Part shown: positions 48,065-57,769 of the stretch, one piece after another
How positions within the stretch are numbered: the stretch's first letter is position 1
How the letters are laid out: each line of letters starts with the position of its first letter
Source of the DNA: Dyella japonica A8
Lineage (GTDB): Bacteria; Pseudomonadota; Gammaproteobacteria; Xanthomonadales; Rhodanobacteraceae
NCBI RefSeq assembly: GCF_000725385.1
Contig: NZ_CP008884.1
Span: 2,418,001 to 2,482,000, forward strand
Length of the DNA stretch: 64,000 nucleotides
Direction of reading: 5' to 3'
Notes under the pieces: generated by a model
Told to the model about the DNA's origin: nothing
Seen by the model: only the letters and a program-made list of their open reading frames with translations
The model's database searches: none
Position numbers and translations under genes: made by a program

Positions 48065-49711
48065 ATGTTCCTGCGAACCCTTTCCCCGCGCGTCGCGGGT
48101 TGTTGTGCCCTGCTGTTCCTGACGGCGCCGGTCTGGGCCCAGACCGCGCCGGCCGCAGCGACGCCCGCGGCCGTGGCGAGCCCGGCACAGCCAGCGCTGC
48201 CGGGCCAACTGCAGGATTTCACCGGCTACGTGGACAGCGTACGCAAGCAGTTCGATGTACCGGGCATCGCCGTGGCCATCGTGAAGGACGGGAAGGTGGT
48301 GCTGGAGCAGGGCTATGGCCTGCGTGAGATGGGCAAAGCCGAACCGGTGGATGCGCGCACCCGCTTCGCCATCGCTTCCAACACCAAGGCGTTCACCGCC
48401 GCCGCGCTGCAGATGTTGGCGGAGGAAGGCAAGCTCAACATGGATGACCGGGTGATCGATCACCTGCCGTGGTTCCAGATGTCCGATCCGTACGTGACGC
48501 GCGAAATGCGCATTCGCGACCTGCTGGCGCATCGCAGCGGCCTGGGGCTTGGCGCGGGTGACCTGCTGTACTGGCCGCCCACCGCGTACTCCACCAAGGA
48601 GGTGGTGCAGCGCCTGCGCGACGTGCCGCTCGCCACCAGCTTCCGCAGCGCTTATGCCTACGACAACATCCTGTTCGCTGTCGCCACGCTGGTGATCGAG
48701 CAGGTGTCCGGCCAGAGCTACGCCGATTTCATCAGCCAGCGCATCTTCAAGCGCGTGGGCATGGACGAATCGCTGATCGACATGACCCAGCTCAAGCCGG
48801 GCATGGACGTGGCTACCGGCCATGCCAAGTTCAACTTCACCGAGTTGAAGCCGGTGCCTGCGATGGCCTGGTCGAACAACCCGGGCGCCGGCGGCATCTA
48901 TGCCAGCGTGCACGACATGGCGAAGTGGATGAACGTGCAGCTCGCCGGCGGCACGCTGCCGGATGGCAAGCCGCTGTTCTCCACGGACAGCCAAAAGCAG
49001 ATGTGGTCGATGCTCACGCCCATGAAGATCTCCGAGCCGCCGGTGCCGGAACTCAAGGCGACGCGCCCGAACTTCGCCGGCTACGGCGAAGGCTGGTTCC
49101 TGTCCGATTATCAGGGCCAGCGCCTGGTGTGGCACACCGGCGGCTGGCCGGGCATGGTGTCGCGCGTGACGCTGGTGCCCGAGCTCAAGCTCGGCGTGGT
49201 AGTGCTGACCAACCAGGAATCCGGCGCCGCGTTCAATGCCGTCACCTACCGCGTGCTGGACGCATACCTCGGCAAGGACAAGACCGACTGGGTGGCTGCG
49301 TATGCCGCTGCCGTGAAGAAGTCCGAAGGCAATGCCGACGACAGCTGGAAGAAACATGAGGCGGCGCGCGACAAGAGCGGCAAGCCCTCGCTGCCACTGT
49401 CGGGCTATGCAGGCACCTTCCGCGATCCGTGGTACGGCGACATCGTGGTGAGCCAGCAGGGCGGCAAGCTGCGCATGACGTTCGCCAAGACCGCGCAACT
49501 GGTCGGCACCATGACGCCGTGGCAGCACGACACCTTCATCGTGCGCTGGAACGACCGCTCGCTCAATGCCGATGCCTTCGTGAGCTATGCGCTGGATGCC
49601 GACGGCAAGATCCGCGATGTGCGCATGCAGCCGGTGTCGCCGATGACGGATTTCAGCTTCGATTTCCAGGATCTGCGCCTGTCGCCCGCCAAGGCGTCCG
49701 CCAAGCCCTGA
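48065..49711 (+). CDS. Serine hydrolase, beta-lactamase/class C superfamily, with DUF3471-like C-terminus
   Basis: A 548-residue exported protein. Signal peptide 1-25 (AGCCALLFLTAPVWAQ), an Ala/Pro linker, then a penicillin-binding/beta-lactamase fold: SNTK is the SxxK nucleophile motif (about residue 103), YAYDN the YxN motif (about 198) and LVWHTGGWPGM the third (KTG-like) box. Residues about 430-548 form a separate beta-rich domain (GYAGTFRDPWYGDIVV) of the DUF3471 type. Periplasmic peptidase or esterase activity is likelier than antibiotic hydrolysis. First of three consecutive but separately initiated hydrolase genes. Confidence 0.88.
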   Translation: MFLRTLSPRVAGCCALLFLTAPVWAQTAPAAATPAAVASPAQPALPGQLQDFTGYVDSVRKQFDVPGIAVAIVKDGKVVLEQGYGLREMGKAEPVDARTRFAIASNTKAFTAAALQMLAEEGKLNMDDRVIDHLPWFQMSDPYVTREMRIRDLLAHRSGLGLGAGDLLYWPPTAYSTKEVVQRLRDVPLATSFRSAYAYDNILFAVATLVIEQVSGQSYADFISQRIFKRVGMDESLIDMTQLKPGMDVATGHAKFNFTELKPVPAMAWSNNPGAGGIYASVHDMAKWMNVQLAGGTLPDGKPLFSTDSQKQMWSMLTPMKISEPPVPELKATRPNFAGYGEGWFLSDYQGQRLVWHTGGWPGMVSRVTLVPELKLGVVVLTNQESGAAFNAVTYRVLDAYLGKDKTDWVAAYAAAVKKSEGNADDSWKKHEAARDKSGKPSLPLSGYAGTFRDPWYGDIVVSQQGGKLRMTFAKTAQLVGTMTPWQHDTFIVRWNDRSLNADAFVSYALDADGKIRDVRMQPVSPMTDFSFDFQDLRLSPAKASAKP

Positions 49712-49781
49712 CCAATAGCAGGGGCACCAAGCGTGGGGCGCTGCCTATAGTGGCGGCGTCCCCACGATGGAGCGGTACCTC

Positions 49782-51056
49782 ATGAAGCAATGGATGGCGG
49801 GACTGTTGTCCCTGTCGTTTTCGGCCGCGGGTGTCGCGGCTCCGGTCACCTGCGGTTATGGCGTGTATGGCGTTGCCGGCAAGCCGCCGGTGGTGATTTC
49901 CAATCCGACCTCCAAGGGCACCCAGGCGCCTGAGCGCTATACCTTCCTGGATGGCCGGCGCGGTGACGTGAATGGCGCCGATGCACCGGTACGCTGCGAA
50001 CGTGGCGTGGTGAGCGTGCGGCAGGACGACGGGCAATACGCCGTGCAGCCCAAATGGGCGTTGCGCGAGACGCCCACGCGATTCAAGAGCCACGGCACCG
50101 AGCTTGCCGGCGTGCTGATCGAGCCGGCACAAACCAATGGCAAGCCGCCCCTGGTGGTATTCGTGCACGGCTCGGAAAAGACACCGGGCATCGGCGGTTA
50201 TTACCCCTATATGTTCGCCGCGCAGGGACTGGCCGTCTTCGCGTACGACAAACGCGGGACCGGTGCCTCCGACGGCGACTACACGCAGCACTTTGAACTG
50301 CTGGCCGAGGACGCCGCCGCAGCGATGGAGCAGGCCCGCAAGCTGGCCGCCGGGCGCGTGTCGCGCACGGGCTTCTTCGGCGGTAGCCAGGGCGGCTGGG
50401 TGGCGCCCCGCGCGGCGGCCCTGTCGCACGCCGATTTCGTCGAGGTGGGTTTTGGCCTGGTGATGACGCCGCTGGAAGAAGACCAGCAGCAAGCCGTGGT
50501 GGAGATGCAGGAGAAGGGTTACGACGCGGCCGCCATTGCCCGCGTGCGTGAAGTCACCGACGCCACCGGTGCTGTGATGGCCTCGCACTTCACCTCCGGT
50601 TACGAGCAGCTCGCGGCCGTGAAGCGCAAGTTTGCCAACGAGCCCTGGCTGCACACCATCGAAGGCGAATACACCGGCGAGCTGCTGGCGGAGAACGAGG
50701 CGGACCTGCGCCGCACCGGCGCACCGCGCTATGACAACCTCAATATCGACTGGCATTACGACGCCATCGCGGCGATCCGCGCCCTGGGCATTCCGCAGCT
50801 GTGGGTGCTTGCGGGCGAAGACCGTGATGCACCCGAGGCGCTCACCAGCGAACGCCTGATGGCGCTGAAACGCGAAGGCAAGCCCATCGAACTCTACGTG
50901 TATCCGCATACCGATCACGGCATGTATGAGTTTGTGCAGGACAAGGACGGCACGCGGCACGTCACCCGCATCACGGACGGCTATTTCCGCCTGCTGGCCG
51001 ACTGGATCCGGCAGCAGGACAAGCCGCCTTACGGCACGGGCGAGCGCATGCCGTGA
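49782..51056 (+). CDS. Exported alpha/beta hydrolase
   Basis: A 424-residue protein with a signal peptide (MAGLLSLSFSAAGVAA). The fold core is VVFVHGSEKTPGIGGYY (oxyanion), AVFAYDKRGTGASDGDY, nucleophile Ser in GFFGGSQGGWVAPRAA, Asp in VLAGEDRDAPEA and His in HTDHGMYEF. Similar proteins are annotated as prolyl-oligopeptidase-like or dienelactone-hydrolase-like esterases; substrate unknown. ATG 49782 has GGAG nine bases upstream; ATG 49767 is possible. Confidence 0.87.
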   Translation: MKQWMAGLLSLSFSAAGVAAPVTCGYGVYGVAGKPPVVISNPTSKGTQAPERYTFLDGRRGDVNGADAPVRCERGVVSVRQDDGQYAVQPKWALRETPTRFKSHGTELAGVLIEPAQTNGKPPLVVFVHGSEKTPGIGGYYPYMFAAQGLAVFAYDKRGTGASDGDYTQHFELLAEDAAAAMEQARKLAAGRVSRTGFFGGSQGGWVAPRAAALSHADFVEVGFGLVMTPLEEDQQQAVVEMQEKGYDAAAIARVREVTDATGAVMASHFTSGYEQLAAVKRKFANEPWLHTIEGEYTGELLAENEADLRRTGAPRYDNLNIDWHYDAIAAIRALGIPQLWVLAGEDRDAPEALTSERLMALKREGKPIELYVYPHTDHGMYEFVQDKDGTRHVTRITDGYFRLLADWIRQQDKPPYGTGERMP

Positions 51057-51130
51057 TGACCTGCCCCCGGGGCAGGGATGGACATTGGGGCCGAAAGCCC
51101 CGAATGTTTCGCCACCAGGGATGCTCTGAT

Positions 51131-51170
51131 TTTGCTCGTCATCCCAGCGAAGGCTGGAATGACGAGCAAA
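51131..51170. repeat. Family B-related hairpin
   Basis: 18-bp arms with one mismatch around GAAG; a degenerate single copy of the family B arm flanked by TTTGCTCG/CGAGCAAA. Possible terminator of the hydrolase gene. Confidence 0.75.
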
Positions 51171-51219
51171 AGCGCCGTTTGTTCAGACCGTCCCCAAGGG
51201 ATAACCACTGGGAGGGGTC

Positions 51220-52839
51220 ATGTCGTCATACCGACTGAAGTTCGGAGTCCTGCTGTGCCTGGGACTGGTCGTGGGCTGTGCGTCAGCCGACGGAGTCAGC
51301 GTCCGGCAACGTTTCCATGTCGATCTGGGTGTCGCTGGCACCGAGGTGGCCTCCGGGCGGCTGTTGGTGTTCGCCGAGCCCGCGGCCAAGGCCGAGGCAG
51401 ATGCCGGGAAGGCCAAGGTGGCCGAGGTGGACTTCGACCCGCTCAGGCCCGACCAGGTGAGCGTGGCAGCGCGGGAAGCCGGGCGGCTGGTGGCTGGCAA
51501 GGGCGTAGACATCGATGCCGATGATCACGCCTATCCCGCTGCCTTTGCCCGCTTGCCTCCCGGCGACTACTACGTGCAGGCGGTGCTGGACACCAACCAC
51601 AGCTACAACTACACCGGACGGGCCACCGGCGACCTGGTCAGCGAAGTCGTCAAGCTGCACCTGCCGTCGACGAACGTGCCGACACTGAAACTGGCCACGG
51701 TCGTGCCCGCACACGACGCCTGGGTGCTGCCGCCGTCGGCCCCACAGGCCATGCGTGATGCCTTGCCCGAGGCGCGCAGGCACGTGCAGGACCTCGACTT
51801 CACCAGCCCCGCACTCACCGCGTTCTGGGGGCGCCCCATCCACATGCGCGGGTTCGTGCTGTTGCCGCCGGGCTATGACGCCAAGGCCCGCACGACCTAC
51901 CCGGTGGTGTATTTCACGCATGGTTTCGGCGGTGGCCTGGATCACTTCATCGGCGGCATGGCCAACACCTGGCTGGCGATGTCCAAGGGCGAGATGCCAC
52001 CGATGATCTGGGTCTACCTCGACGAGTCGTCCCCCACCGGTACGCACGAGTTCGCCGACTCGGTGAACAACGGTCCGTGGGGCAAGGCGCTTACCGAGGA
52101 ACTGATACCGCACTTGGAATCGATGTATCGCATGGACGCGAAGGCATCCGGCCGTTTCCTCAATGGCCATTCGTCCGGCGGCTGGGCCACGCTGTGGTTG
52201 CAGACGCGCTATCCGAAGGTATTCGGTGGCACCTGGTCCACCTCGCCCGATCCCAGCGACTTCCACGACTTCACCGGCATCGACCTCTACGCGCCGCACG
52301 CGAACGTGTACCGCAAGGCCGATGGTTCGTCCTATCCGCTGATCCGCGACAAGGGCAAGGTGCTCGCGACCTTCCAGCAGTTCGCGCAGGTCGAGCGGGT
52401 GCTCGGCAGTTACGGCGGGCAGATTGCCTCGTTCGAATGGGTGTTCTCCCCGCGCGGCAAGGATGGCCGTCCGCTGCCCATGTTCGATCGCGATACCGGC
52501 GAGGTGGATCCCGGCGTGGTCGACTACTGGCGTGACCACTACGACATCGCGCGCCGCCTGCAGGATCACTGGCCCGAACTTGCGCCCGACCTGGACGGCA
52601 AGATCCACCTGATCGTGGGAACGGCCGACACCTTCTACCTCGATGGCGCCGCGCACCGGTTGAAAGCGGTGCTCGATGGCCTGCACGCGCATTCGGACAT
52701 CCGCTTCCTGCCCGACAAGACGCATTTCGATCTTTATGCCGTGGGCAACGATCGCTCGGCGCTGCTCAAGCAGATCGCGTGGGAGATGTACGCGGTGGCA
52801 CGTCCGCAATCGAGCCTGAAGCGCGCTGCGGCACCCTAG
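51220..52839 (+). CDS. Putative esterase lipoprotein (esterase D/enterochelin esterase fold)
   Basis: A 539-residue protein with a lipobox (LGLVVGCAS, Cys about residue 20) and GGGAGG upstream of ATG 51220. Residues 25-190 form a beta-rich N-terminal domain. Residues about 205-520 are an esterase-D-type alpha/beta fold: YPVVYFTHGFGGGLDHF, nucleophile Ser in LNGHSSGGWATLWL, Asp likely in IVGTADTFYLDG and His in DKTHFDLY. A periplasm-facing carboxyl esterase is expected. Strong terminator follows. Confidence 0.86.
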   Translation: MSSYRLKFGVLLCLGLVVGCASADGVSVRQRFHVDLGVAGTEVASGRLLVFAEPAAKAEADAGKAKVAEVDFDPLRPDQVSVAAREAGRLVAGKGVDIDADDHAYPAAFARLPPGDYYVQAVLDTNHSYNYTGRATGDLVSEVVKLHLPSTNVPTLKLATVVPAHDAWVLPPSAPQAMRDALPEARRHVQDLDFTSPALTAFWGRPIHMRGFVLLPPGYDAKARTTYPVVYFTHGFGGGLDHFIGGMANTWLAMSKGEMPPMIWVYLDESSPTGTHEFADSVNNGPWGKALTEELIPHLESMYRMDAKASGRFLNGHSSGGWATLWLQTRYPKVFGGTWSTSPDPSDFHDFTGIDLYAPHANVYRKADGSSYPLIRDKGKVLATFQQFAQVERVLGSYGGQIASFEWVFSPRGKDGRPLPMFDRDTGEVDPGVVDYWRDHYDIARRLQDHWPELAPDLDGKIHLIVGTADTFYLDGAAHRLKAVLDGLHAHSDIRFLPDKTHFDLYAVGNDRSALLKQIAWEMYAVARPQSSLKRAAAP

Positions 52840-52866
52840 CCTTAAGGCATAGGCTGTTAGTAAGAG

Positions 52867-52892
52867 CGGGGCCTCGCGGCCCCGTTTTTTTT
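52867..52892 (+). terminator. Intrinsic terminator after the esterase
   Basis: CGGGGCC-TCGC-GGCCCCG stem followed by eight Ts. Confidence 0.95.
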
Positions 52893-53232
52893 GGGCGCCG
52901 GATCACATTGTCTCGATCCAACGGCCGCGAGTGTTCGGACGGCTGAACCGATCTCGCGAGAAACCTCACGAATCTCACGCAGGTCGCGGGCATGCCACGC
53001 GACGCCGCGCCTAAAGACCCTCTGCGCCACGCCGATAGCGCTCAACGCAGGGGAAGGAAACATCCAGGTTGCCGGTGATGCTCAAGCAGCGACGCGAGGG
53101 CACGTCACCGCCTGTCTGCGAGTCGCCGGGACATGGTTGGTCTCGCAGGGCAGCTAGCCGGACGGATCCTCCCCACGCGCCAATGTCACCGGGCCACCGC
53201 GTCCGTGTTCTTGCCAACGAGGGAGAGGGATC
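52893..53232. other. Promoter region of the chemosensory cluster
   Basis: 340 bases without a supported gene. I saw no sigma-28-like or sigma-54-like box; ends in a strong GAGGGAGAGGG ribosome site for the receptor gene. Confidence 0.5.
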
Positions 53233-54930
53233 ATGGGTAAAGAAACACCGGATATGCCGCTTGAGCCGCATGAGCTGCGCGCGGTCAACGAAGCGCTCCA
53301 TCGCGTCCAGGCAGTGATCGAGTTCGATCTGAAAGGAAAGATCCTCACCGCCAACGACAATTTCCTCAATGCACTGGGCTACACGCTGGAGGACATCCGC
53401 GGCCAGCACCATCGCATCTTCTGCGAGCCGGCCTACGCGGCCAGCCCCGCGTACAAGAAGTTCTGGGAGAACCTGGCCAAGGGCATTCTCGATCGCGGCG
53501 AATACAAGCGCATCGCCGGCGACGGCCGGGAAGTGTGGATCAACGCATCGTATAACCCGGTCTTCGATGACAGCGGCAAGCCCTATAAGGTGGTGAAGTT
53601 CGCCACCGACGTCACCGCGAGCCGGCAGGAGAAGGCCGAGTTCCAGGGCAAGGTCGATGCCATCAACAAGGCCCAGGCCATGATCGAGTTTGATCTTGGC
53701 GGCCAGGTGCTGACGGCCAACCAGAACTTCCTCTCGGCCATGGGCTACGCGCTGGAAGAGATCCAGGGCCATCACCACCGCATGTTCTGCGAGGACAGCT
53801 ACACGGCCAGTCCCGCCTACGCGGAATTCTGGGCCAAACTCAATCGCGGCGAATTCGATGCCGGCCGCTACAAGCGTCTGGGCAAGGGTGGTCGCGTGAT
53901 CTGGATTCAGGCCAGCTACAACCCGATCTACGACGGCAACGGCCGCTTGTGCAAGGTGGTGAAGTTCGCCACCGATGTCACCGCGCAGGTGGAGCTGGAA
54001 GAAAGGGTGAAGCGCCGCGCCGCCGAAGACCAGCGCAAGGTGGAGGAACTGCTCAAGACCGTGCGCCGCGCGGCGGAAGGCGATCTCACCGGCGAAGTGT
54101 GCGTGGAAGGCAGCGATCCCATCGATCAGCTCGCGGACGGCATCCAGCAGATGATGGGCGACCTGCGCGCCGTGATCGGCAAGGTGGTCGATTCGGCGGG
54201 CGGGTTCTCCGGCAGCTCGCAGGAGATCGCCAGCCGGGCCAGCGCCGTCGCCAGTGGCGCACAGTTGCTGGGCGCCACCGTGGAAGAAATGAACGCGTCG
54301 ATCGAAGAACTTACCGCGTCGATCAACTCCATCGCTACCAACTCGCGCAGCGCCGACCAGCTGGCCAAGGACACGCACCAGGAAGCCGAGCGCGGCGCCA
54401 AGGCCATTGCACGTTCCATCGAGGCGATGGACCTGATCAACAAGTCGTCCGAAGACATCAGCGAGATCATCAAGGTGATCGGCGAGATCGCCAGCCAGAC
54501 CAACCTGCTGGCCTTCAACGCGGCCATCGAGGCGGCCCGCGCCGGCGAGCACGGCCTGGGCTTTTCGGTGGTCGCGGACGAAGTGCGCAAACTGGCCGAG
54601 CGCTCCTCGCAGGCCACCAAGGAAATCTCCAAGCTCATCAACGAGTCGGTGAAGCGCGTGGCGCAGGGCAGCGAGATCTCCAAGCAGGCGGGCGAGGCGT
54701 TCGAGAAGATCGTCGGCGGCGTCAGCCGCACCACCCAGGCCATCTCCGAGATCTCCTGCGGTGCGGACGAGCAGCTGGTGGCGGCGCGCGAAGTCAGCAC
54801 GGCGATCCAGCAGGTGGCGGAAGAGACGGAGAAGTCGGCCGCGGCCTGCGACACCATCGCCCGTTCCACCACCTCGCTCACGCAGGGCGCCGAGGAGCTG
54901 AACCGGACCGTGCAACGCTTCGTGGTCTGA
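53233..54930 (+). CDS. Cytoplasmic PAS-PAS methyl-accepting chemotaxis protein (BdlA-like architecture)
   Basis: A 565-residue soluble receptor with no membrane segment. Two tandem, closely similar PAS/PAC domains occupy about 18-135 and 140-258; each has AxIEFDLxGxxLTANx[12 protein letters not shown] and [10 protein letters not shown] elements. A short HAMP-like linker about 265-320 is followed by the signalling hairpin with [18 protein letters not shown] to [18 protein letters not shown] at the tip. P. aeruginosa BdlA, a dispersion sensor, has the same order. PAS pockets could hold heme or flavin; not decidable here. No C-terminal pentapeptide tether. It is the first gene of the cluster with CheR, CheD and triple CheW. 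Confidence 0.92.
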   Translation: MGKETPDMPLEPHELRAVNEALHRVQAVIEFDLKGKILTANDNFLNALGYTLEDIRGQHHRIFCEPAYAASPAYKKFWENLAKGILDRGEYKRIAGDGREVWINASYNPVFDDSGKPYKVVKFATDVTASRQEKAEFQGKVDAINKAQAMIEFDLGGQVLTANQNFLSAMGYALEEIQGHHHRMFCEDSYTASPAYAEFWAKLNRGEFDAGRYKRLGKGGRVIWIQASYNPIYDGNGRLCKVVKFATDVTAQVELEERVKRRAAEDQRKVEELLKTVRRAAEGDLTGEVCVEGSDPIDQLADGIQQMMGDLRAVIGKVVDSAGGFSGSSQEIASRASAVASGAQLLGATVEEMNASIEELTASINSIATNSRSADQLAKDTHQEAERGAKAIARSIEAMDLINKSSEDISEIIKVIGEIASQTNLLAFNAAIEAARAGEHGLGFSVVADEVRKLAERSSQATKEISKLINESVKRVAQGSEISKQAGEAFEKIVGGVSRTTQAISEISCGADEQLVAAREVSTAIQQVAEETEKSAAACDTIARSTTSLTQGAEELNRTVQRFVV

Positions 54931-54940
54931 AGGAACGGCC

Positions 54941-55774
54941 ATGGACATCGAGAACGAGATCGACGTCGCCACGCAGCGCGCCCTGCTGGACAAGGTTCAC
55001 CGCCATACGGGCATCCATATGGCGGAGCGCAAATGGACATTGCTGCAGGGACGCCTGCGTCGCCGCCTGCAGGCGCTGGAGCTTGGCCGGTACCGCGACT
55101 ACCTGGCGGTGCTGGACGAGCGGCCGGACGAAGTGAGCGCCTTCATCAACCTGGTGACCACCAACGAGACCTCGTTCTTCCGCACGCCTCGCATCTGGGA
55201 CCACTTCTGGCAGCAGCTGCTGCCAGAGTGGTACCGGCAGCACCACGGCGCCACGCTGCAGCTGTGGTCCGCGGCCGCTTCCACCGGCGAGGAGGCTTAC
55301 TCCATGGCCATGCTGTGCGAGGAGTTTCGCGAGCGGCATCCGGCGTTCAAATACCAGATCCTGGCCACCGACATCGCCAGCGACGTGCTTGCGGTGGGCA
55401 AGTCGGGGCACTACCAGGGCAAGAGCATCGAGGGGCTGCGGCGTGGCAGGCCCGAGTTGTTCGCGAAGTACTTTCAGGCCAGTGGTGGTGGCTATCTCGT
55501 GGCGCCGTCGTTGAGGGCCCATGTGGTGTTCCGCGAACACCATCTGCACCGGCGCCTGGATGGTGCCTCGCGCTTTGACATCACCTTGTTGCGCAACGTC
55601 CTGATCTATTTCGACGAACAGGGGCAGTGCAACGTGCTGGAGAACGTGCGTCGTGCGATGGCGCCGGCTGGCGTGCTGGTCATCGGCGAATCGGAGTCGT
55701 TGACGCGGCTCAATGTCGGCTTTGATTTCGAGCTGCCGTTGATCTATCGGCGTCAGGAGCGCGTGCATGCCTGA
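54941..55774 (+). CDS. cheR: Chemotaxis protein methyltransferase CheR
   Basis: A 277-residue enzyme methylating receptor glutamates with SAM. It has the N-terminal helical domain, TTNETSFFRTPRIWDHF, the SAM-binding SAAASTGEEAYSMAM and LLRNVLIYFD. In the SAM motif the common Cys-Ser-Thr reads Ala-Ser-Thr. It begins ten bases after the receptor gene and overlaps cheD by eight bases, so it is likely to act on this receptor. Confidence 0.95.
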   Translation: MDIENEIDVATQRALLDKVHRHTGIHMAERKWTLLQGRLRRRLQALELGRYRDYLAVLDERPDEVSAFINLVTTNETSFFRTPRIWDHFWQQLLPEWYRQHHGATLQLWSAAASTGEEAYSMAMLCEEFRERHPAFKYQILATDIASDVLAVGKSGHYQGKSIEGLRRGRPELFAKYFQASGGGYLVAPSLRAHVVFREHHLHRRLDGASRFDITLLRNVLIYFDEQGQCNVLENVRRAMAPAGVLVIGESESLTRLNVGFDFELPLIYRRQERVHA

Positions 55775-56243
55775 CGGGCAGGACATCCAGGTGCGCATGT
55801 GCGAGGCAAGGCTGGGCAGCGGCAACGACGTGCTGCGCGCCATCCTCGGCTCGTGCGTGGGCATTGGCCTGCTCTGGCGTCGACGGGGGATCTACGGCAT
55901 GGCTCATTGCCTGTTGCCGGAGTCGCCGCACGCGGCGCCGCTGGAAGGTGCCAAGTACGTGACCGGCGCCATGCCGACCTTGATGTCCATGATGGGCCTG
56001 GAACGCAAGTGCCAGGATGAAGTGGAAGCGGTCATCGCGGGCGGTGCCTGCATGGTTCAGCACATCACCATACCGCGCCACGGTTTGATCGGTGAGCAGA
56101 ATGCGCGCATGGCGCAGCGCCTGCTTGCCGAAACAAGGATCAGGGTCGTGCACGTCGACGTGGGCGGTGAGAGTGGCCGCCAGCTCGTGATCGACTGCGC
56201 GCAACACCAATTCGCGGTCCGCACGATTGGCCGCACGACGTGA
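55767..56243 (+). CDS. cheD: Chemoreceptor glutamine deamidase CheD
   Basis: A 158-residue CheD. The catalytic Cys is in AILGSCVGIGL and the His in YGMAHCLLPES; the C-terminal half (IPRHGLIGEQNARMAQRLL, VHVDVGGESGRQLVID) is also typical. It deamidates receptor Gln to Glu, creating methylation sites. ATG 55767 lies inside the end of cheR, so translation is coupled. No cheC or cheY gene is next to it. Confidence 0.93.
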   Translation: MPDGQDIQVRMCEARLGSGNDVLRAILGSCVGIGLLWRRRGIYGMAHCLLPESPHAAPLEGAKYVTGAMPTLMSMMGLERKCQDEVEAVIAGGACMVQHITIPRHGLIGEQNARMAQRLLAETRIRVVHVDVGGESGRQLVIDCAQHQFAVRTIGRTT

Positions 56244-56257
56244 ACCGGAGCATTGCC

Positions 56258-57769
56258 ATGGAATCCTCCAACGCTTCACCTGCCCGGCAGGACGCTACCG
56301 AGATGTTCGGTTCGTTCCACCTGGGCGACACCGAGCTGGTGCTTCCCGTTGCGTCCGTGCAGGAGGTGGTGAACTACCCCTCCGTCGTCACGCAGGTGCC
56401 GCTTGGGCCGTCCTACCTGTTGGGCCTTTTCAACCTGCGTGGCCGGTTGATACCCATCATCCATCTCGGCCAGCTACTGCAGCTGCCCGATCGCGGAGCG
56501 CACCACGTGGCGAAGATCGCCATCGTCGAATTCCGGCAGGGCCGCGTCGGCCTGCTGTTCGACGCGACCGGCGAAATCCTGCGCATTCCCGCGGAGCAGA
56601 AGGTGATGTTCAGCGAGGGCGAAGGCGGCTCGTCGATGATCGGCGGCGCGTTGAAGCTCGACGGCGGCAACCGCATCCTGCAGATCCTCAACGTGGACGC
56701 CCTGCATCGGCTGCGCGACATGCCGATGCCCAAGGGCGATGCCGCGGCATCGGAGCCAGCCCGCCAGCGCGCGGTGCTGGGTCAGCGCCGCCAGGGGGTG
56801 TCGTTCCGCGTGGCCGACGCACGCCTCGCGCTGCCCATGGGGGCCATTCACGAGATCATCCGCGTACCGGAACTGCTCACCTCGGTGCTCGCCAGCGAGT
56901 TGTGCCTGGGCATGCTCAACTTGCGTGGCAATACGGTGCCGGTCGTGGACTTCGCCCGCTTCCTTGGCCTGTCTGGTGCGGCCGCGGCCACGATGGCGCC
57001 GGGCGATTTCGAAGACCCGCGACGCATCGTGGTGCTCCGCCAGAAGGACATGGATTTTGGCCTGCTGGTGGACGATGTCGAAAGCATCGTCGGTTACCGT
57101 GACGAGGAGTTGCTGGCCATACCGTCGCTGTGCGCCGAGCGTCCGCAGCTGTTCACGGGGTGCATCAGCCGCGAGGATACGCCGGACATCCTGCTGATCG
57201 ACGAAACGGCACTGTTGAGCGATGCGATCGTGGCCGACCTGACGCGCGGCCACCGCGAACTGTACGCGGTGGAGTCCTCCGCGGAACGGGGGCAGGGCAA
57301 GCGCCGCAGTGGCGCGCGCGAAACCTACGTGACGTTCCGGCTCGACCAGCTGATGGGCATGCGCATCGACCAGTTGCGTGAGGTCATCGATTTTCCGCCG
57401 GACGTGATGCAGCCACCGGGAGCGCCCGACTACGTGCGGGGCATCCTCAACCTGCGGCGCAAGCTGGTCACCATCATCGACATGCGCGCGCTCTACGGCA
57501 TGAAGGGATACGACAACCTGCAGGCCGCCAAGGTACTGGTGGTGGAGAACGACGAAGAGAAGTTTGGCCTGGTGGTGGACGCCATCGAGAACATCGTGAC
57601 CATCGATGCCGCGGACAAGATCGGCGTGCCGGGCGTGTTGCGCAACCAGATCGACCGCTCGCTGCGCGACGATATGCGCGAGGTGGTGGAGCTGGCCGAC
57701 CAGCGCACGCTGCTCCTGCTTGACGCCTCGCCGCTGAAGGCGCGCCTGGGCGGCATGGCGGTGCATTGA
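56258..57769 (+). CDS. Triple CheW-domain coupling protein
   Basis: A 503-residue fusion of three CheW domains: about 14-150 (SFHLGDTELVLPVASVQEVV, GLFNLRGRLIPIIHL), 178-325 (SFRVADARLALPMGAIHEII, GMLNLRGNTVPVVDF) and 354-500 (VTFRLDQLMGMRIDQLREVI, GILNLRRKLVTIIDM). CheW links receptors to the kinase CheA; single-domain proteins are usual, and triple ones are rare. ATG 56258 has GGAG eight bases upstream; GTG 56240 is an alternative. In the operon after cheD. No cheA, cheY or cheB follows. Confidence 0.93.
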   Translation: MESSNASPARQDATEMFGSFHLGDTELVLPVASVQEVVNYPSVVTQVPLGPSYLLGLFNLRGRLIPIIHLGQLLQLPDRGAHHVAKIAIVEFRQGRVGLLFDATGEILRIPAEQKVMFSEGEGGSSMIGGALKLDGGNRILQILNVDALHRLRDMPMPKGDAAASEPARQRAVLGQRRQGVSFRVADARLALPMGAIHEIIRVPELLTSVLASELCLGMLNLRGNTVPVVDFARFLGLSGAAAATMAPGDFEDPRRIVVLRQKDMDFGLLVDDVESIVGYRDEELLAIPSLCAERPQLFTGCISREDTPDILLIDETALLSDAIVADLTRGHRELYAVESSAERGQGKRRSGARETYVTFRLDQLMGMRIDQLREVIDFPPDVMQPPGAPDYVRGILNLRRKLVTIIDMRALYGMKGYDNLQAAKVLVVENDEEKFGLVVDAIENIVTIDAADKIGVPGVLRNQIDRSLRDDMREVVELADQRTLLLLDASPLKARLGGMAVH

